Shown here one piece after another: positions 44,226 through 53,372 of a stretch of DNA of 64,000 nucleotides (position 1 is its first letter; every line of letters starts with the position of its first letter). The stretch comes from JASHVB01 sp035508435 (GTDB taxonomy: Bacteria; Pseudomonadota; Alphaproteobacteria; Acetobacterales; Acetobacteraceae): the NCBI GenBank assembly GCA_035508435.1, contig DATJNA010000034.1, forward strand, positions 33,408-97,407, written 5' to 3'. A program made the position numbers and the translations under genes. The notes beneath the pieces were generated by a model. It worked only from the letters and a program-made list of their open reading frames with translations. It was not told the origin of the DNA and did not search any database.

Positions 44226-45071
44226 CTACCCCTCGTCCAACTTTGCCAGCACGACCGCGGGCGAGCACCCGCTCCCCCGTAGCTGGCGCAGTGTCATGGC
44301 CCCGTCACGCTTCGCCAGCCGGCGGCCGGACGTATCGGTCAATAATCGGTGGTGGGCGTAGTGCGGCGTTGGCCAGCCCAACAGCGCCTGGAGCAGGCGA
44401 TGGAGGTGCGTGGCCGGCTTCAGGTCCGCGCCACGGGTCACCAGCGTGACGCCCTGCACGGCGTCGTCATGGGTGACACACAGGTGATAGCTCGCCGGGG
44501 CGTCCTTCCGCGCCAGCACAACATCGCCGAACGGCGCCGCATCACAGACAACGACGCCTTCACCGGCCTCGTCGATCCACAGCGGTACCGGCACCGCGGC
44601 CAGCGCCGTCGCCATATCCAGCCGCAGCGCGAAACGCTCGCCGTCCGCAACCCGCGCCGCCCGTTGCCTCGGCGACAGCCGTCGGCAGGTGCCGGGATAG
44701 CGCGGGGCGCCGTCCGGCGTGTGCGGCGCGCTGGCCGAGGCCGCGATTTCCGCCAGGATATCGGCGCGGCTGCAAAAGCACGGATACAGCAGCCCCCGCG
44801 CGGTAAGCGCATCCAGGGCGGCCTGGTACTCCGCCAGATGTTGCGACTGCACGCGCACCGGCCCGTCCCAGTCCAGGCCGAGCCATGCCAGGTCAGCCTC
44901 GATCGCCGCGGCAAACTCCGGGCGACAGCGGCCCGGATCGATATCCTCGATCCGCAGCAGGAACTGCCCGCCTGCCGCGCGTGCCCGGCGCCACGCAAAC
45001 ACGGCCGAGAACGCGTGGCCGAGATGCAGATGGCCGGTCGGGCTGGGGGCAAATCGGGTGACAATGGACAT
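44226..45071 (-). CDS. gluQ: Glutamyl-Q tRNA(Asp) synthetase
   Basis: This 281-residue protein is a truncated class I glutamyl-tRNA synthetase without the anticodon-binding domain. It glutamylates queuosine at position 34 of tRNA(Asp). It has the HIGH motif as HLGH (16-19), the KMSKS-like region RRLAKRDG, and zinc-binding cysteines in YPCFCSR and GTC. Length matches the family. It is divergent from the esterase gene with 47 bp between. Confidence 0.93.
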   Translation of the reverse strand: MSIVTRFAPSPTGHLHLGHAFSAVFAWRRARAAGGQFLLRIEDIDPGRCRPEFAAAIEADLAWLGLDWDGPVRVQSQHLAEYQAALDALTARGLLYPCFCSRADILAEIAASASAPHTPDGAPRYPGTCRRLSPRQRAARVADGERFALRLDMATALAAVPVPLWIDEAGEGVVVCDAAPFGDVVLARKDAPASYHLCVTHDDAVQGVTLVTRGADLKPATHLHRLLQALLGWPTPHYAHHRLLTDTSGRRLAKRDGAMTLRQLRGSGCSPAVVLAKLDEG

Positions 45072-45118
45072 GGGGACGACCGCAAGAGTACTCCGGCTGG
45101 GCGAGCAAGGAGAGAGCC

Positions 45119-45775
45119 ATGGCCGAGTTGGACGGACCGCGCTGGGGACCCGCCTCGAAGGCCGCGCCGCGACAACTCGTCGTGCTGTGCCATGGCCTTG
45201 GCGCGGATGGGCACGATCTGATCGACCTGGCGCCGTCCTGGGGTCACGCGCTGCCCGACGCCTTGTTCGTCTCGGTGAACGCGCCCTTCGTGCACGATTC
45301 GGGATTCGGCCGGCAGTGGTGGAGCGTTGCCGACCGCTCCCCCCCGATCATGCAGGCGGGGGCGCGACGTGCCGCCGGCTGCCTCGGGCCATTCATCGAT
45401 GCGGAGCTGGCCCGCGACGGCTTGGCGGCAGACGCCTATGCTCTGATGGGCTTCAGCCAGGGCGCAATGACGGTGTTGTTCACCGGCCTCCGCCACGTCC
45501 CGCCACCGCGCGCGATTCTGGCCTTCTCCGGCGCGCTGGTGGCGCCCGAGACTCTGCCAGCCGAGCTCACCGGCCGCCCTCCTGTTCTGCTGGTGCACGG
45601 CGAGGCGGACGACGTGGTGCCGGTGTCCCGTTCTCATGACGCGGAGGCCGCATTGCGCGCGGCCGACGTGCCGGTAGACGCGACCTACATTCCCCGCCTC
45701 GGCCATGGCATCGACGACACCGGCATTTCGCTTGGCGGACTTTTCCTGCAGAGGGCGTTCGCCTCGGGCGCGTGA
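45119..45775 (+). CDS. Phospholipase/carboxylesterase family hydrolase
   Basis: This 218-residue protein has the family pattern CHGLGADGHD near residue 24, the nucleophile motif GFSQGA, an Asp in HGEADDVVP, and a His in LGHGID. It resembles bacterial carboxylesterase/YpfH-type serine hydrolases. An AGGAGAG site precedes the ATG. The substrate is unknown. Confidence 0.9.
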   Translation: MAELDGPRWGPASKAAPRQLVVLCHGLGADGHDLIDLAPSWGHALPDALFVSVNAPFVHDSGFGRQWWSVADRSPPIMQAGARRAAGCLGPFIDAELARDGLAADAYALMGFSQGAMTVLFTGLRHVPPPRAILAFSGALVAPETLPAELTGRPPVLLVHGEADDVVPVSRSHDAEAALRAADVPVDATYIPRLGHGIDDTGISLGGLFLQRAFASGA

Positions 45776-45875
45776 GCGAAGCACGTCCGGGCCGGGATCC
45801 GCCGCGCGCGGCTCCGCCAATGATGCCTGGGGCCGCGATCCTGGCGCGGCTTGCGGCCAGGCCCCATTGCTGCGC

Positions 45876-46020
45876 TGCACCCAACGCTGCGTCGCCACGC
45901 CCCACTCAACGCTGCATTGCCACGCCCCACCCGACGCTGCGTCGCCACGCTGCACTCAACGCCGCGTCGCTACGCCGCACTTGAGGCTGCGTTGCCAGGC
46001 CACACCCGACGCAGTAGCGT
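45876..46020. repeat. 25-bp tandem repeat, about six copies
   Basis: The anchor AACGCTGC or a variant recurs at 45883, 45908, 45933, 45958, 45983 and 46008, an exact 25-bp period. Copies differ by a few bases. The array fills the space between the esterase and the alcohol dehydrogenase and ends about 30 bp before the latter's start. No spacers are present. Confidence 0.92.
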
Positions 46021-46051
46021 CCCGCGAAACTCAAAACAGGAAGCGCGCCGC

Positions 46052-47149
46052 ATGCAAATCAACGCCGCGGTATTTCGCAAGGTCCACGAACCGCTCACCG
46101 TCGAGACCATCGACATCGACACGCCGCGCGCCCGCGAGGTGCTGGTGCGCACCGTTGCCACCGGCGTCTGCCACAGCGATCTGCATGTCGTGGACGGCAA
46201 TGGCCGCTTCCCCTTGGATCGCCCGTTCGTGCTGGGCCATGAAGGCGCCGGCATCGTCGAAGCGGTCGGCGCCGACGTCACCTCGGTGCGCCCGGGCGAT
46301 CATGTCGTTGCCTGCCTCTCCGGGTTCTGCGGCAACTGTCCGCAATGCCTGAGCGGTCATCCCAATATTTGCACCGGCAACATCGTCGCGCGTGCCGAGG
46401 ACGCTGCCCCGCGCCTGTCGCAGGGGGGAAATCCGTTCCGCAGCTTCGCCGCGATCGGCAGCTTTGCCGAGAAGATGCTGTTGCACGAGAACTCGCTGGT
46501 CCGCATCGATCCGGACCTGCCGCTGGACCGCGCGGCGCTGGTGGGCTGCGGTGTGCTGACCGGCGTCGGCGCGGCATTGCGCAGCGCCGGGCTGCAGGCA
46601 GGCCAGACGGTGGCGGTGTTCGGCTGTGGCGGCGTGGGGCTTTCCATCGTCCAGGGCGCGCGCATCGGCGGTGCGCGGCAGATCATCGCGGTCGACCAGT
46701 TCGATGCGAAACTCGCAATGGCCAAGGCCGTCGGTGCCACGCACACGGTCAACACCACGCAGGACGACGCGGTGAAAGCGGTGCGCGCCCTGACCCGCGG
46801 CCTGGGTGTCGATCACGCGTTCGAGGCGGTGGGCCTCGCCAGGTTGTGCCGCCAGGCGATTGAGAGCCTCGCCGTGCGAGGCACTGCCACGATTGTTGGG
46901 GTGCTGCCGCCGGACGCGACGATCGAGTTCCCGTGGATGGCGATCCGGCCCGAGTGCAAGGTGCAGACCTCGCGGATGGGCTCGAACCAGTTCCGCACCG
47001 ATATTCCAAATTACCTGGAGTTCTATCGCCAGGGCCGGCTCGACCTCGACTCGATGATCAGCCGGCGTGGCCAACTCGGCGATGTCAACGAGGCGTTCCG
47101 CGCAATGAAGGCCGGAGAAGTCGCCAGGACGGTGCTGATGTTCAACTGA
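46052..47149 (+). CDS. Zinc-dependent alcohol dehydrogenase
   Basis: This 365-residue medium-chain dehydrogenase has catalytic-zinc residues in GVCHSD, GHEGAG and VGCGVLTG. A structural-zinc lobe has four cysteines in CGNCPQCLSGHPNIC, and the NAD fold has GCGGVGLSIVQGA. It is closest to class III/NDMA-type alcohol dehydrogenases. The ATG at 46052 has an AGGAAG site; the frame extends upstream through the 25-bp repeats, which are not protein. The substrate is an alcohol or aldehyde of unknown identity. Confidence 0.92.
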   Translation: MQINAAVFRKVHEPLTVETIDIDTPRAREVLVRTVATGVCHSDLHVVDGNGRFPLDRPFVLGHEGAGIVEAVGADVTSVRPGDHVVACLSGFCGNCPQCLSGHPNICTGNIVARAEDAAPRLSQGGNPFRSFAAIGSFAEKMLLHENSLVRIDPDLPLDRAALVGCGVLTGVGAALRSAGLQAGQTVAVFGCGGVGLSIVQGARIGGARQIIAVDQFDAKLAMAKAVGATHTVNTTQDDAVKAVRALTRGLGVDHAFEAVGLARLCRQAIESLAVRGTATIVGVLPPDATIEFPWMAIRPECKVQTSRMGSNQFRTDIPNYLEFYRQGRLDLDSMISRRGQLGDVNEAFRAMKAGEVARTVLMFN

Positions 47150-47251
47150 TCGCCGTCATGACCGGGCCTGGTGCGACCGGGCCTGGTGCCACCGGGCCAA
47201 TCGTCACTGCCAGGAGCAATGCGGCGCAGCGATCTCAGTCGCAGGTCCCAA

Positions 47252-47300
47252 TCGATAACCGGGATTGCTTCGTCGCTTCGCTCCTCACGGTGGCCGCCAG
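47252..47300. repeat. Copy of the dispersed GATTGCTTCG repeat
   Basis: Between the alcohol dehydrogenase and the MetE-like gene a stretch containing ACCGGGATTGCTTCGTCGC and TTCGCTCCTC matches the core of the 50-bp repeats at 20990-21139 and the copies near 4083 and 17958. It is a single copy here. Confidence 0.65.
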
Positions 47301-47342
47301 GCGGGCCGCGCCCGTCATGACGAACACGGAAGGGAGGCAACC

Positions 47343-48512
47343 ATGCTGAGCGTCACGCAAAACCTCGTGCTGCCGACTGCGATCACCGGCTCCTACCCGC
47401 GGCCCGTGTGGTTCGACGCCAGCCTCAACGGCCGTCCCTTCAAGGCGGCCCTCGGCGAGTCCTTGTTCCGCGAGCAATACCTCGATGCCGTCGCCGCCGT
47501 GATCAATGCGCAGGAGGCGGCGGGGCTCGACATCGTCACCGACGGCGACAGCCGGTTCGATCTCGCGGTGGGAGGCAAATCCTGGTTCTTCTATCCGATC
47601 GAGCGGCTCGGTGGGCTGGAAGGCCATCGGGATACGTCGCAAAGCTGGATGAGCCGCTACAGCTTCAAGCCCGGCCATATCCTGTGGGAAGTGCAGGAGG
47701 CATATCAGCCTCCGGTCGTCACCAACAAGCTGACGCGTGGCCCGTGGCAGTACACCGCCCTGTGGCAGGTGGCGCAGCGCCTCACCGACAAACCGGTAAA
47801 ATTCGGAGCGATCTGCGCCCCGGCGCTGGCCAGCATGCTGTGGAACGAGTTTTACGCCGACGATCGGGGGATGATCCTCGACCTGTGCGACATCATGAAC
47901 GCGGAGCTGCGCGAGCTCGCCGCCGCCGGCTGTCCGCTGATCCAGGTGGAGGAACCGCCGCATCACGGGCGCTCGTTGCGACCGGAGACAACCACGGCGG
48001 ATCTCGAATTCCTCACCCAGGCGTTCAACCGCCAGCTCGTCGGCGTGGACGCGGAGATCTGGGTGCACACCTGCTGGGGCAATCCCAACCAGCAGCGGCT
48101 CTATTGGGAGACGCCGAGCTACGAACGCGCCATGCCGCATCTGCTGCAACTGGACTGCGACGTCATCACCTTCGAATGCGCCAGCAGCGATGGCCGCGAC
48201 CTGGCGTTGTTCGGCAAATACAAGACCGACAAGAAGATCGGCATCGGCGTGGTGAACCACTGCAATACGGTCGTGGAACCGCCGGAATACGTCGCCGGCC
48301 TGATCCGTCGCGCGCTCGAGTTCATCCCGCCCGAGCGTCTGGTGATCACCACCGATTGCGGCTTCGGCCGCGAGGGCCTCAGCCGCCGCATCGCCTACTA
48401 CAAATGCGTTTCGCTGGTGCAGGGCACGAACATCGTTCGTCGCGAGCTGGGGCTGCCGCAGGCGCCGATCAGGGCAGCGGATCCGAAGCTGTATTTCGCC
48501 CGCAGCGTCTGA
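47343..48512 (+). CDS. Cobalamin-independent methionine synthase (MetE C-terminal) family protein
   Basis: This 389-residue protein corresponds to the catalytic C-terminal barrel of MetE without its N-terminal half. Zinc-ligand motifs are visible: VHTCWGN (His and Cys), a Glu in VEEPPHHG, and a Cys in TTDCGFG. The start follows a GGGAGG site. Stand-alone proteins of this type may transfer methyl from other donors or act in catabolism, so the exact reaction is open. It is about 190 bp after the alcohol dehydrogenase. Confidence 0.85.
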   Translation: MLSVTQNLVLPTAITGSYPRPVWFDASLNGRPFKAALGESLFREQYLDAVAAVINAQEAAGLDIVTDGDSRFDLAVGGKSWFFYPIERLGGLEGHRDTSQSWMSRYSFKPGHILWEVQEAYQPPVVTNKLTRGPWQYTALWQVAQRLTDKPVKFGAICAPALASMLWNEFYADDRGMILDLCDIMNAELRELAAAGCPLIQVEEPPHHGRSLRPETTTADLEFLTQAFNRQLVGVDAEIWVHTCWGNPNQQRLYWETPSYERAMPHLLQLDCDVITFECASSDGRDLALFGKYKTDKKIGIGVVNHCNTVVEPPEYVAGLIRRALEFIPPERLVITTDCGFGREGLSRRIAYYKCVSLVQGTNIVRRELGLPQAPIRAADPKLYFARSV

Positions 48513-48615
48513 GCCCGCGACCAGGCGCCAGCATGCCTCCCGCCGCGCAATTCTCCAGCCGTCGGGACAGCCGTCGCCGCGGGATTTCGGCAGTGCGGAA
48601 TCGTGGCGGTTCCGG

Positions 48616-48679
48616 ACCTTTGCGTTTTAGTGCCTCTGCCATTTAGGACCTCTGCAATTTGGGACCTTTGCGATCAGGC
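48616..48679. repeat. 16-bp tandem repeat, four copies
   Basis: Units begin at 48616, 48632, 48648 and 48664 with consensus close to ACCTCTGCAATTTGGG. The array lies in the 250-bp gap between the convergent MetE-like and GST genes. Confidence 0.85.
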
Positions 48680-48766
48680 ACCGCAGCCGGTCGCGCGATC
48701 CAGGACTGAGCCGGAGAAACCGTTCGGGCGATCACCCCCCGACAGCGACCGGCCGCAGTGCCACCA

Positions 48767-49405
48767 TCACGCCGCGTCCTTGAAATCCGCCAACTGCGCC
48801 TCGAGCGCCCGCGTGAAGGCCGGGCGCGCGGTGCACCGACCGACATACGCGGCGAGCCGGCTGTCGCTGGCAACCTCCTCGGGCACCATCCGCAGCACCG
48901 TCGTCATCATCAGATCGCCCGCCGTGAAACGATCTCCGTCCAGATAGGCCTTGTCGCCGAGCGATGCCGAGAGGTCGGCCAGCCGCTGCCGCATGAACGC
49001 AACGGCACCGGGACGGCGCAGTTTCGCCCACTCTTCGTTCGGATAAAACACCTGGACCGCGACGACGTTCATGATCGACGGCTCGACCGAATTGAGCGCG
49101 GCAATAAGCCATTGTGTCGCGCGCGCCCGGGCAACCGGCTGCTGCGGCAGCAGCGTCTCACTGCGCTCGCCGATATAAAGGACGATGGCGCCGGACTCGA
49201 ACAAGACGAGGCCATCCTCCTGGAGAACCGGCACCTGCCCGAACGGTTGCAGCGCCCGATAGTCCGGGTGGTTCGCGTCATCCTGCCGCAGCAGGCGCGT
49301 GCGATATGGCAGCCCGGCTTCCTCAAGCGCCCAGCGCGCCCGCAGATCGCGCACCAGGCCCCTGGCAAAGTCGGGAACCCACAGGAAGGCGGAAACTGTG
49401 ATCAT
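48767..49405 (-). CDS. Glutathione S-transferase
   Basis: This 212-residue protein has the GST N-terminal thioredoxin fold (LPYRTRLLRQDD, the cis-proline motif FGQVPVLQEDG, and the ESGAIVLYI glutathione contact) and a helical C-terminal domain (LDGDRFTAGDLMMTTVLR with the N-capping Asp). It conjugates or reduces with glutathione. A perfect palindrome lies 43-58 bp upstream of its start. Confidence 0.92.
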   Translation of the reverse strand: MITVSAFLWVPDFARGLVRDLRARWALEEAGLPYRTRLLRQDDANHPDYRALQPFGQVPVLQEDGLVLFESGAIVLYIGERSETLLPQQPVARARATQWLIAALNSVEPSIMNVVAVQVFYPNEEWAKLRRPGAVAFMRQRLADLSASLGDKAYLDGDRFTAGDLMMTTVLRMVPEEVASDSRLAAYVGRCTARPAFTRALEAQLADFKDAA

Positions 49406-49447
49406 GCGACTCGCTCCCTTCGCCGTGTCGGCTGCCAGGCGGCGTCA

Positions 49448-49463
49448 TTAACCGATTGGTTAA
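49448..49463. promoter_or_regulatory. Palindromic operator upstream of the GST gene
   Basis: TTAACCGATTGGTTAA is an inverted repeat with 6-bp arms (TTAACC/GGTTAA) and a 4-bp centre, in otherwise GC-rich sequence. It is 43-58 bp before the GST start, a promoter position. The form is typical of TetR- or MarR-type repressor sites; no such regulator gene is in the window. Confidence 0.6.
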
Positions 49464-49628
49464 GTAAAGCGCGGACCACGGTCCTGTCAAGCACGCAGGT
49501 CACCGATCGGGTGCCAGGGAGAACGCGCCAGCGCGAGGCCGTCACCGCGCTGAACTGTCATTTGCGTCGCTGTCGTCCTGCGCTCCTGGGTGTTGTCCCG
49601 CTGCCCGCGCCGCCGTATCTCTGCGCCC

Positions 49629-50165
49629 ATGCCTCCTCGAATCGCTCCCCTGCTCTGTCTCGCCCTGGTCCTCGCTGTCCCCGCCGCGGCACAGCAGAAA
49701 AAGGAACCGGCGCACCCTGCCGCGGCATCCGCCGCGCCCAAGCAACTCGCCAGCTATGACGACTGGATCGCCGCGACCCATGGCGACGGCGCGCAACTCG
49801 TCTGCTACGCGCTGACCCGTGCCAAGACCTCGACCCCCAGCGTGCCCGGTCGCGGCCAGGTGGTGCTGACCGTCTCCGAGCGCCCGACCGTCCGTGACAC
49901 CGTGGCGATGGAGGCGGGGTTCGATTATGCCAAGAATGCCGCCGTTACTGTGCAGGTGGACCAGACCGGCCTCGATTTCTACGCCCGCGGCGGCGACGCC
50001 TACGCGCGCGACAGCAAGGCCGCCGTTGCCGCGTTTCAGCACGGCGAGCGGGCCATCGCCCGTTCCCCCGGCCCGCACAAAGACCAAGTGACGGATACGT
50101 TCAGCCTGAAGGGGTTCTCGGCGGCCTACGCCGCGGTGGTGAAGGCGTGCCCGGAGAAAAAGTGA
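49629..50165 (+). CDS. Invasion-associated locus B (IalB)-like periplasmic protein
   Basis: This 178-residue protein has a signal peptide (MPPRIAPLLCLALVLAVPAAAQ) and a mature domain with family-like features (YDDWIAATHGDGAQLVCYALT, then CPEKK at the end). The IalB family is periplasmic and of unclear function in non-pathogens. Its stop overlaps the rlmN start (GTGA), so the two are coupled. Confidence 0.75.
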   Translation: MPPRIAPLLCLALVLAVPAAAQQKKEPAHPAAASAAPKQLASYDDWIAATHGDGAQLVCYALTRAKTSTPSVPGRGQVVLTVSERPTVRDTVAMEAGFDYAKNAAVTVQVDQTGLDFYARGGDAYARDSKAAVAAFQHGERAIARSPGPHKDQVTDTFSLKGFSAAYAAVVKACPEKK

Positions 50166-51424
50166 ACGCGTTCCCCCCGTCGCCTGACGCCGAGCATGGC
50201 GCGGGTGCCGCGCGCGTCCCGCTGGCGGGAGATGCGGCCTCGCTTACCAACCTGGAGGAAGATGCGGCCTCGCTTACCAACGCCGAGCGCGCCCGCATCC
50301 TCGCCAAGTCCGCCTTGTTCAGCCCGCCTGACGCTGCGCTGCCGGATGGCCGCCGCGACCTCGTGGGCCTGTCGCGCGAGGAACTCGCCGCAGAGCTCGC
50401 CGCCATCGGCGAGGCTCCGTTCCGCACCAAGCAGCTCTGGCACTGGATCTACCACCAGGGCGCGACGGATTTCGCTCGCATGAGCTCGATCGCGCGGCCC
50501 TTGCAGGCGAAGCTGGCGGCGCGGTTCGCGATCGGCCGCCCGCATACCGTGATCGTCAAAACCAGCGACGACGACACCCGCAAATTCCTGTTCCGATTCC
50601 GTGACAAACAGGCAGCCGAAACGGTCTACATCCCCGACCCGCAGGAGGATCGCGGCGCCGTCTGCCTGTCCTCGCAGGTCGGCTGCACGCTGGCCTGCCG
50701 CTTCTGTCACACCGGCACGCAGACCCTGGTGCGCAACCTCGGCGCGGCCGAGATCGTCGGCCAGTTCATGGCGGTGCGCGACGCCTATGGCGAATGGCCC
50801 TCGCCCAAGGGCGAAACCCCGCGCCTGCTCTCCACCATCGTGCTGATGGGGATGGGCGAGCCGCTGTACAACTACACCAACGTCGCCAAGGCGATGACCA
50901 TCGTGATGGATGGCGAGGGCATCGGCCTGTCGCGGCGGCGCATCACGCTGTCCACCTCGGGCGTGGTGCCGATGATGGACCGGGCCGGGACCGAGCTCGG
51001 CGTGAACCTCGCAGTGTCGCTGCACGCCGTGCGCGACGAACTGCGCGACGAGCTGGTGCCGCTGAACCGCAAATACCCGATCGCAGAGCTGATCGCAGCG
51101 TGCCGGCGCTACCCCGGCGCCTCCAACGCACGGCGCATCACGTTCGAATATGTGATGCTACGGGGCGTGAACGACAGCGAGGCAGACGCGCGGGAGCTGG
51201 TGCGGCTGATCGCGGGGATGCCGGCGAAGGTCAACCTGATCCCGTTCAATCCCTGGCCCGGCAGCGGCTACCAGACCAGCACGCGAACGGCGATCGAGCG
51301 GTTCGCGCGGATTGTGAATGATGCGGGGTTTGCCGCTCCGGTGCGGGCGCCGCGCGGGCGCGACATTCTGGCGGCCTGCGGGCAGTTGCGGACAGACAGC
51401 AGGCGGGAGCGATTGGGAGCATAG
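50162..51424 (+). CDS. rlmN: 23S rRNA/tRNA (adenine-C2) methyltransferase RlmN
   Basis: This 420-residue radical-SAM enzyme methylates A2503 of 23S rRNA and A37 of tRNA. It has the CxxxCxxC cluster (CTLACRFC), SAM contacts (MGMGEPLYNY) and the C-terminal catalytic Cys in ILAACGQLR. I start it at GTG 50162 overlapping the IalB stop. The N-terminus holds a 30-bp direct duplication (50231-50290) that doubles the residues DAASLTN; the first 45 residues are otherwise non-conserved. Confidence 0.94.
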   Translation: MNAFPPSPDAEHGAGAARVPLAGDAASLTNLEEDAASLTNAERARILAKSALFSPPDAALPDGRRDLVGLSREELAAELAAIGEAPFRTKQLWHWIYHQGATDFARMSSIARPLQAKLAARFAIGRPHTVIVKTSDDDTRKFLFRFRDKQAAETVYIPDPQEDRGAVCLSSQVGCTLACRFCHTGTQTLVRNLGAAEIVGQFMAVRDAYGEWPSPKGETPRLLSTIVLMGMGEPLYNYTNVAKAMTIVMDGEGIGLSRRRITLSTSGVVPMMDRAGTELGVNLAVSLHAVRDELRDELVPLNRKYPIAELIAACRRYPGASNARRITFEYVMLRGVNDSEADARELVRLIAGMPAKVNLIPFNPWPGSGYQTSTRTAIERFARIVNDAGFAAPVRAPRGRDILAACGQLRTDSRRERLGA

Positions 51425-51480
51425 TCACGCTTCCGATTGCCGGCCCGCCGGGGGGCTGTTATCGCCCGTCCCATGCCGCA

Positions 51481-52296
51481 GTGCAGCGCCTCAGCGTGAT
51501 CGCCCCCAGCCCCCGCACCTGGACCCAGCGCCGCCGCCTGGCCGCCGCGTGGCTCGCCGACCGCCGCCAGTTCGCCGAACCGCGCCTGCCACGCACCTGC
51601 CCGATCTGCGGCTACACCGGCATGTTCATCAGCGTCGGCCATCCCCCACGCTGGGACGCCCGCTGCCTGAACTGCGGCAGCCGCGAGCGCCATCGCCTGC
51701 TGTGGCTTTGGGTCACCGCGTGCGGCGGCAACCGGCTCGCCGGCCAGCGCATCCTGCATTTCGCGCCGGAGAAGGTCATCGCCAGCCTGATGCGCGGCAA
51801 TCCACTGTATGAGACCGCCGACCTGCACCAGCCCGGCGTCACCCACACGGTGGATATCACTAACCTTACGCTGCCCGACGCCAGCTATGACGTGGCAATC
51901 GCCAACCATGTGCTGGAACATATCCCGGACGACCGCAAGGCAATGCGCGAGCTGCACCGCCTGCTGCGGCCCGGCGGGCTGGCGCTGCTGACCGTGCCGG
52001 TGAACGCGTCCCGCCAGGAGACCTATGAGAACCCGGCGATCACCGCCCCAGACGCGCGCCATGCGCATTTCAGCGCCGAGGACCATGTGCGCTACTACGG
52101 CCTGGACTTCGCCGACCGCCTGGCCGAGGCGGGATTCACCGTGACGACGTTTCGCCTGGCCCCGGAGGAGGAGGTGCGATACGGCCTGTTGCGGGACGAA
52201 TGGCTGTATATCGCGACAAAGCAGGGATCTCCCGGGCCATCCGCCAGGCTGAACCCCGCCACCGACCAAGCCGAGCCGCATGATCGCCCGGCATGA
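51481..52296 (+). CDS. SAM-dependent methyltransferase with N-terminal zinc ribbon
   Basis: This protein of about 271 residues starts at GTG. An N-terminal zinc ribbon has Cys40, Cys43, Cys62 and Cys65 (CPICG and CLNCG). The methyltransferase core follows (ILHFAPEK, then SYDVAIANHVLEHIPDD and LLRPGGLALLTVPV). The type-11 core with a zinc ribbon is seen in enzymes modifying surface glycans or natural products. Its stop overlaps the start of the heptosyltransferase gene (ATGA). Confidence 0.82.
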   Translation: MQRLSVIAPSPRTWTQRRRLAAAWLADRRQFAEPRLPRTCPICGYTGMFISVGHPPRWDARCLNCGSRERHRLLWLWVTACGGNRLAGQRILHFAPEKVIASLMRGNPLYETADLHQPGVTHTVDITNLTLPDASYDVAIANHVLEHIPDDRKAMRELHRLLRPGGLALLTVPVNASRQETYENPAITAPDARHAHFSAEDHVRYYGLDFADRLAEAGFTVTTFRLAPEEEVRYGLLRDEWLYIATKQGSPGPSARLNPATDQAEPHDRPA

Positions 52297-53372
52297 GCAT
52301 GCTTTGCTCGACACAGCCCGGCCAGGCATCGATGGTTCCGCACAGCCTGGGTCAGGCACCTCTCCACTCCGGGCCGGAGCACCGCCGCATCCTCGTCCTG
52401 AAGCTGGGAGCGCTCGGTAACATGGTGCTGTCCCTCGGCTCCTTCGCCGCGATCCGCCAGCACCATTCCGACGCCTCGATCAGCTTGCTCACCACCCGGC
52501 CCTATGCGGCATGGATGGCCGAATCGCCCTGGTTCGACCGCGTGCTGATCGACGCCCGCCCCGCCTGGTGGGACCTCTCCGGCATCCTGCGGCTGCGCCA
52601 CATGCTGCTCGACGGCCGCTTCGACCGCGTCTACGACCTGCAGACGTCCAGCCGTTCCGGCCACTATTTCCGTCTGTTCCCGCGCCGCACCCGTCCCGAA
52701 TGGTCCGGCATCGCGCCCGATTGCTCGCATCCGGATCGCCGCCTGGACCGCAACCTGGTGCATGATATCGACCGCCAGCACGCGCAGTTGCGCCAGGCCG
52801 GAATTGCCGACTTCTCGCCGCCCGACCTCTCCTGGAGCCACGGCGACATCGCCCGCTTCGCCCTGCCACAGCGCTTCGCCTTGCTGGTGCCGGGCAGCTC
52901 CGCGCACCGCCCGGTGAAGCGCTGGCCCGCCGCACACTACCGCGACCTCGCGGCCTGGCTCTCCGGCCAGGGCATCACGCCCGTCATCGTCGGCACAGCA
53001 GGCGAACGCCCCCTGGCCGACGTCATCGGCGCCGGCGCGGCGGCACGCGACCTGACCGGACAGACCGAATTCGGCGACCTCGCCGATCTGGCCCGCGCCG
53101 CGCTCTGCGCGGTCGGCAATGACACCGGCCCGATGCACCTGATCGCCACCGCCGGCTGCCCCTCGCTGGTCTTGTTCTCTGCCGACTCCGACCCTGCCCG
53201 CTGTGCCCCGCGCGCCCCACCCGACACGCCGCCGGTGCGCGTGCTGCGCCGTGATGACCTGGCCGCATTACACCTCGGACCAGTGACCGAGGCCCTGGAA
53301 CCCATGCTGGCGAGTGGCCATGGCACGTTGCCACGCAGCCTCGCCGCGCCCTCGGCCGGGGTCACCGCCTGA
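52293..53372 (+). CDS. Glycosyltransferase family 9 (heptosyltransferase-like)
   Basis: This 359-residue protein has the GT9 two-domain pattern. The N-terminal ILVLKLGALGNMVLSLGSFAAIR is the family start near residue 33. The C-terminal domain has the donor-site motifs LLVPGSSAHRPVKRWP and GNDTGPMHLIATAGCPSLVLF. GT9 enzymes add ADP-heptose to lipopolysaccharide core. The first 30 residues are non-conserved, so translation may begin later. It is coupled to the methyltransferase (ATGA) and to the following exporter (TGATG). Confidence 0.88.
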   Translation: MSMLCSTQPGQASMVPHSLGQAPLHSGPEHRRILVLKLGALGNMVLSLGSFAAIRQHHSDASISLLTTRPYAAWMAESPWFDRVLIDARPAWWDLSGILRLRHMLLDGRFDRVYDLQTSSRSGHYFRLFPRRTRPEWSGIAPDCSHPDRRLDRNLVHDIDRQHAQLRQAGIADFSPPDLSWSHGDIARFALPQRFALLVPGSSAHRPVKRWPAAHYRDLAAWLSGQGITPVIVGTAGERPLADVIGAGAAARDLTGQTEFGDLADLARAALCAVGNDTGPMHLIATAGCPSLVLFSADSDPARCAPRAPPDTPPVRVLRRDDLAALHLGPVTEALEPMLASGHGTLPRSLAAPSAGVTA

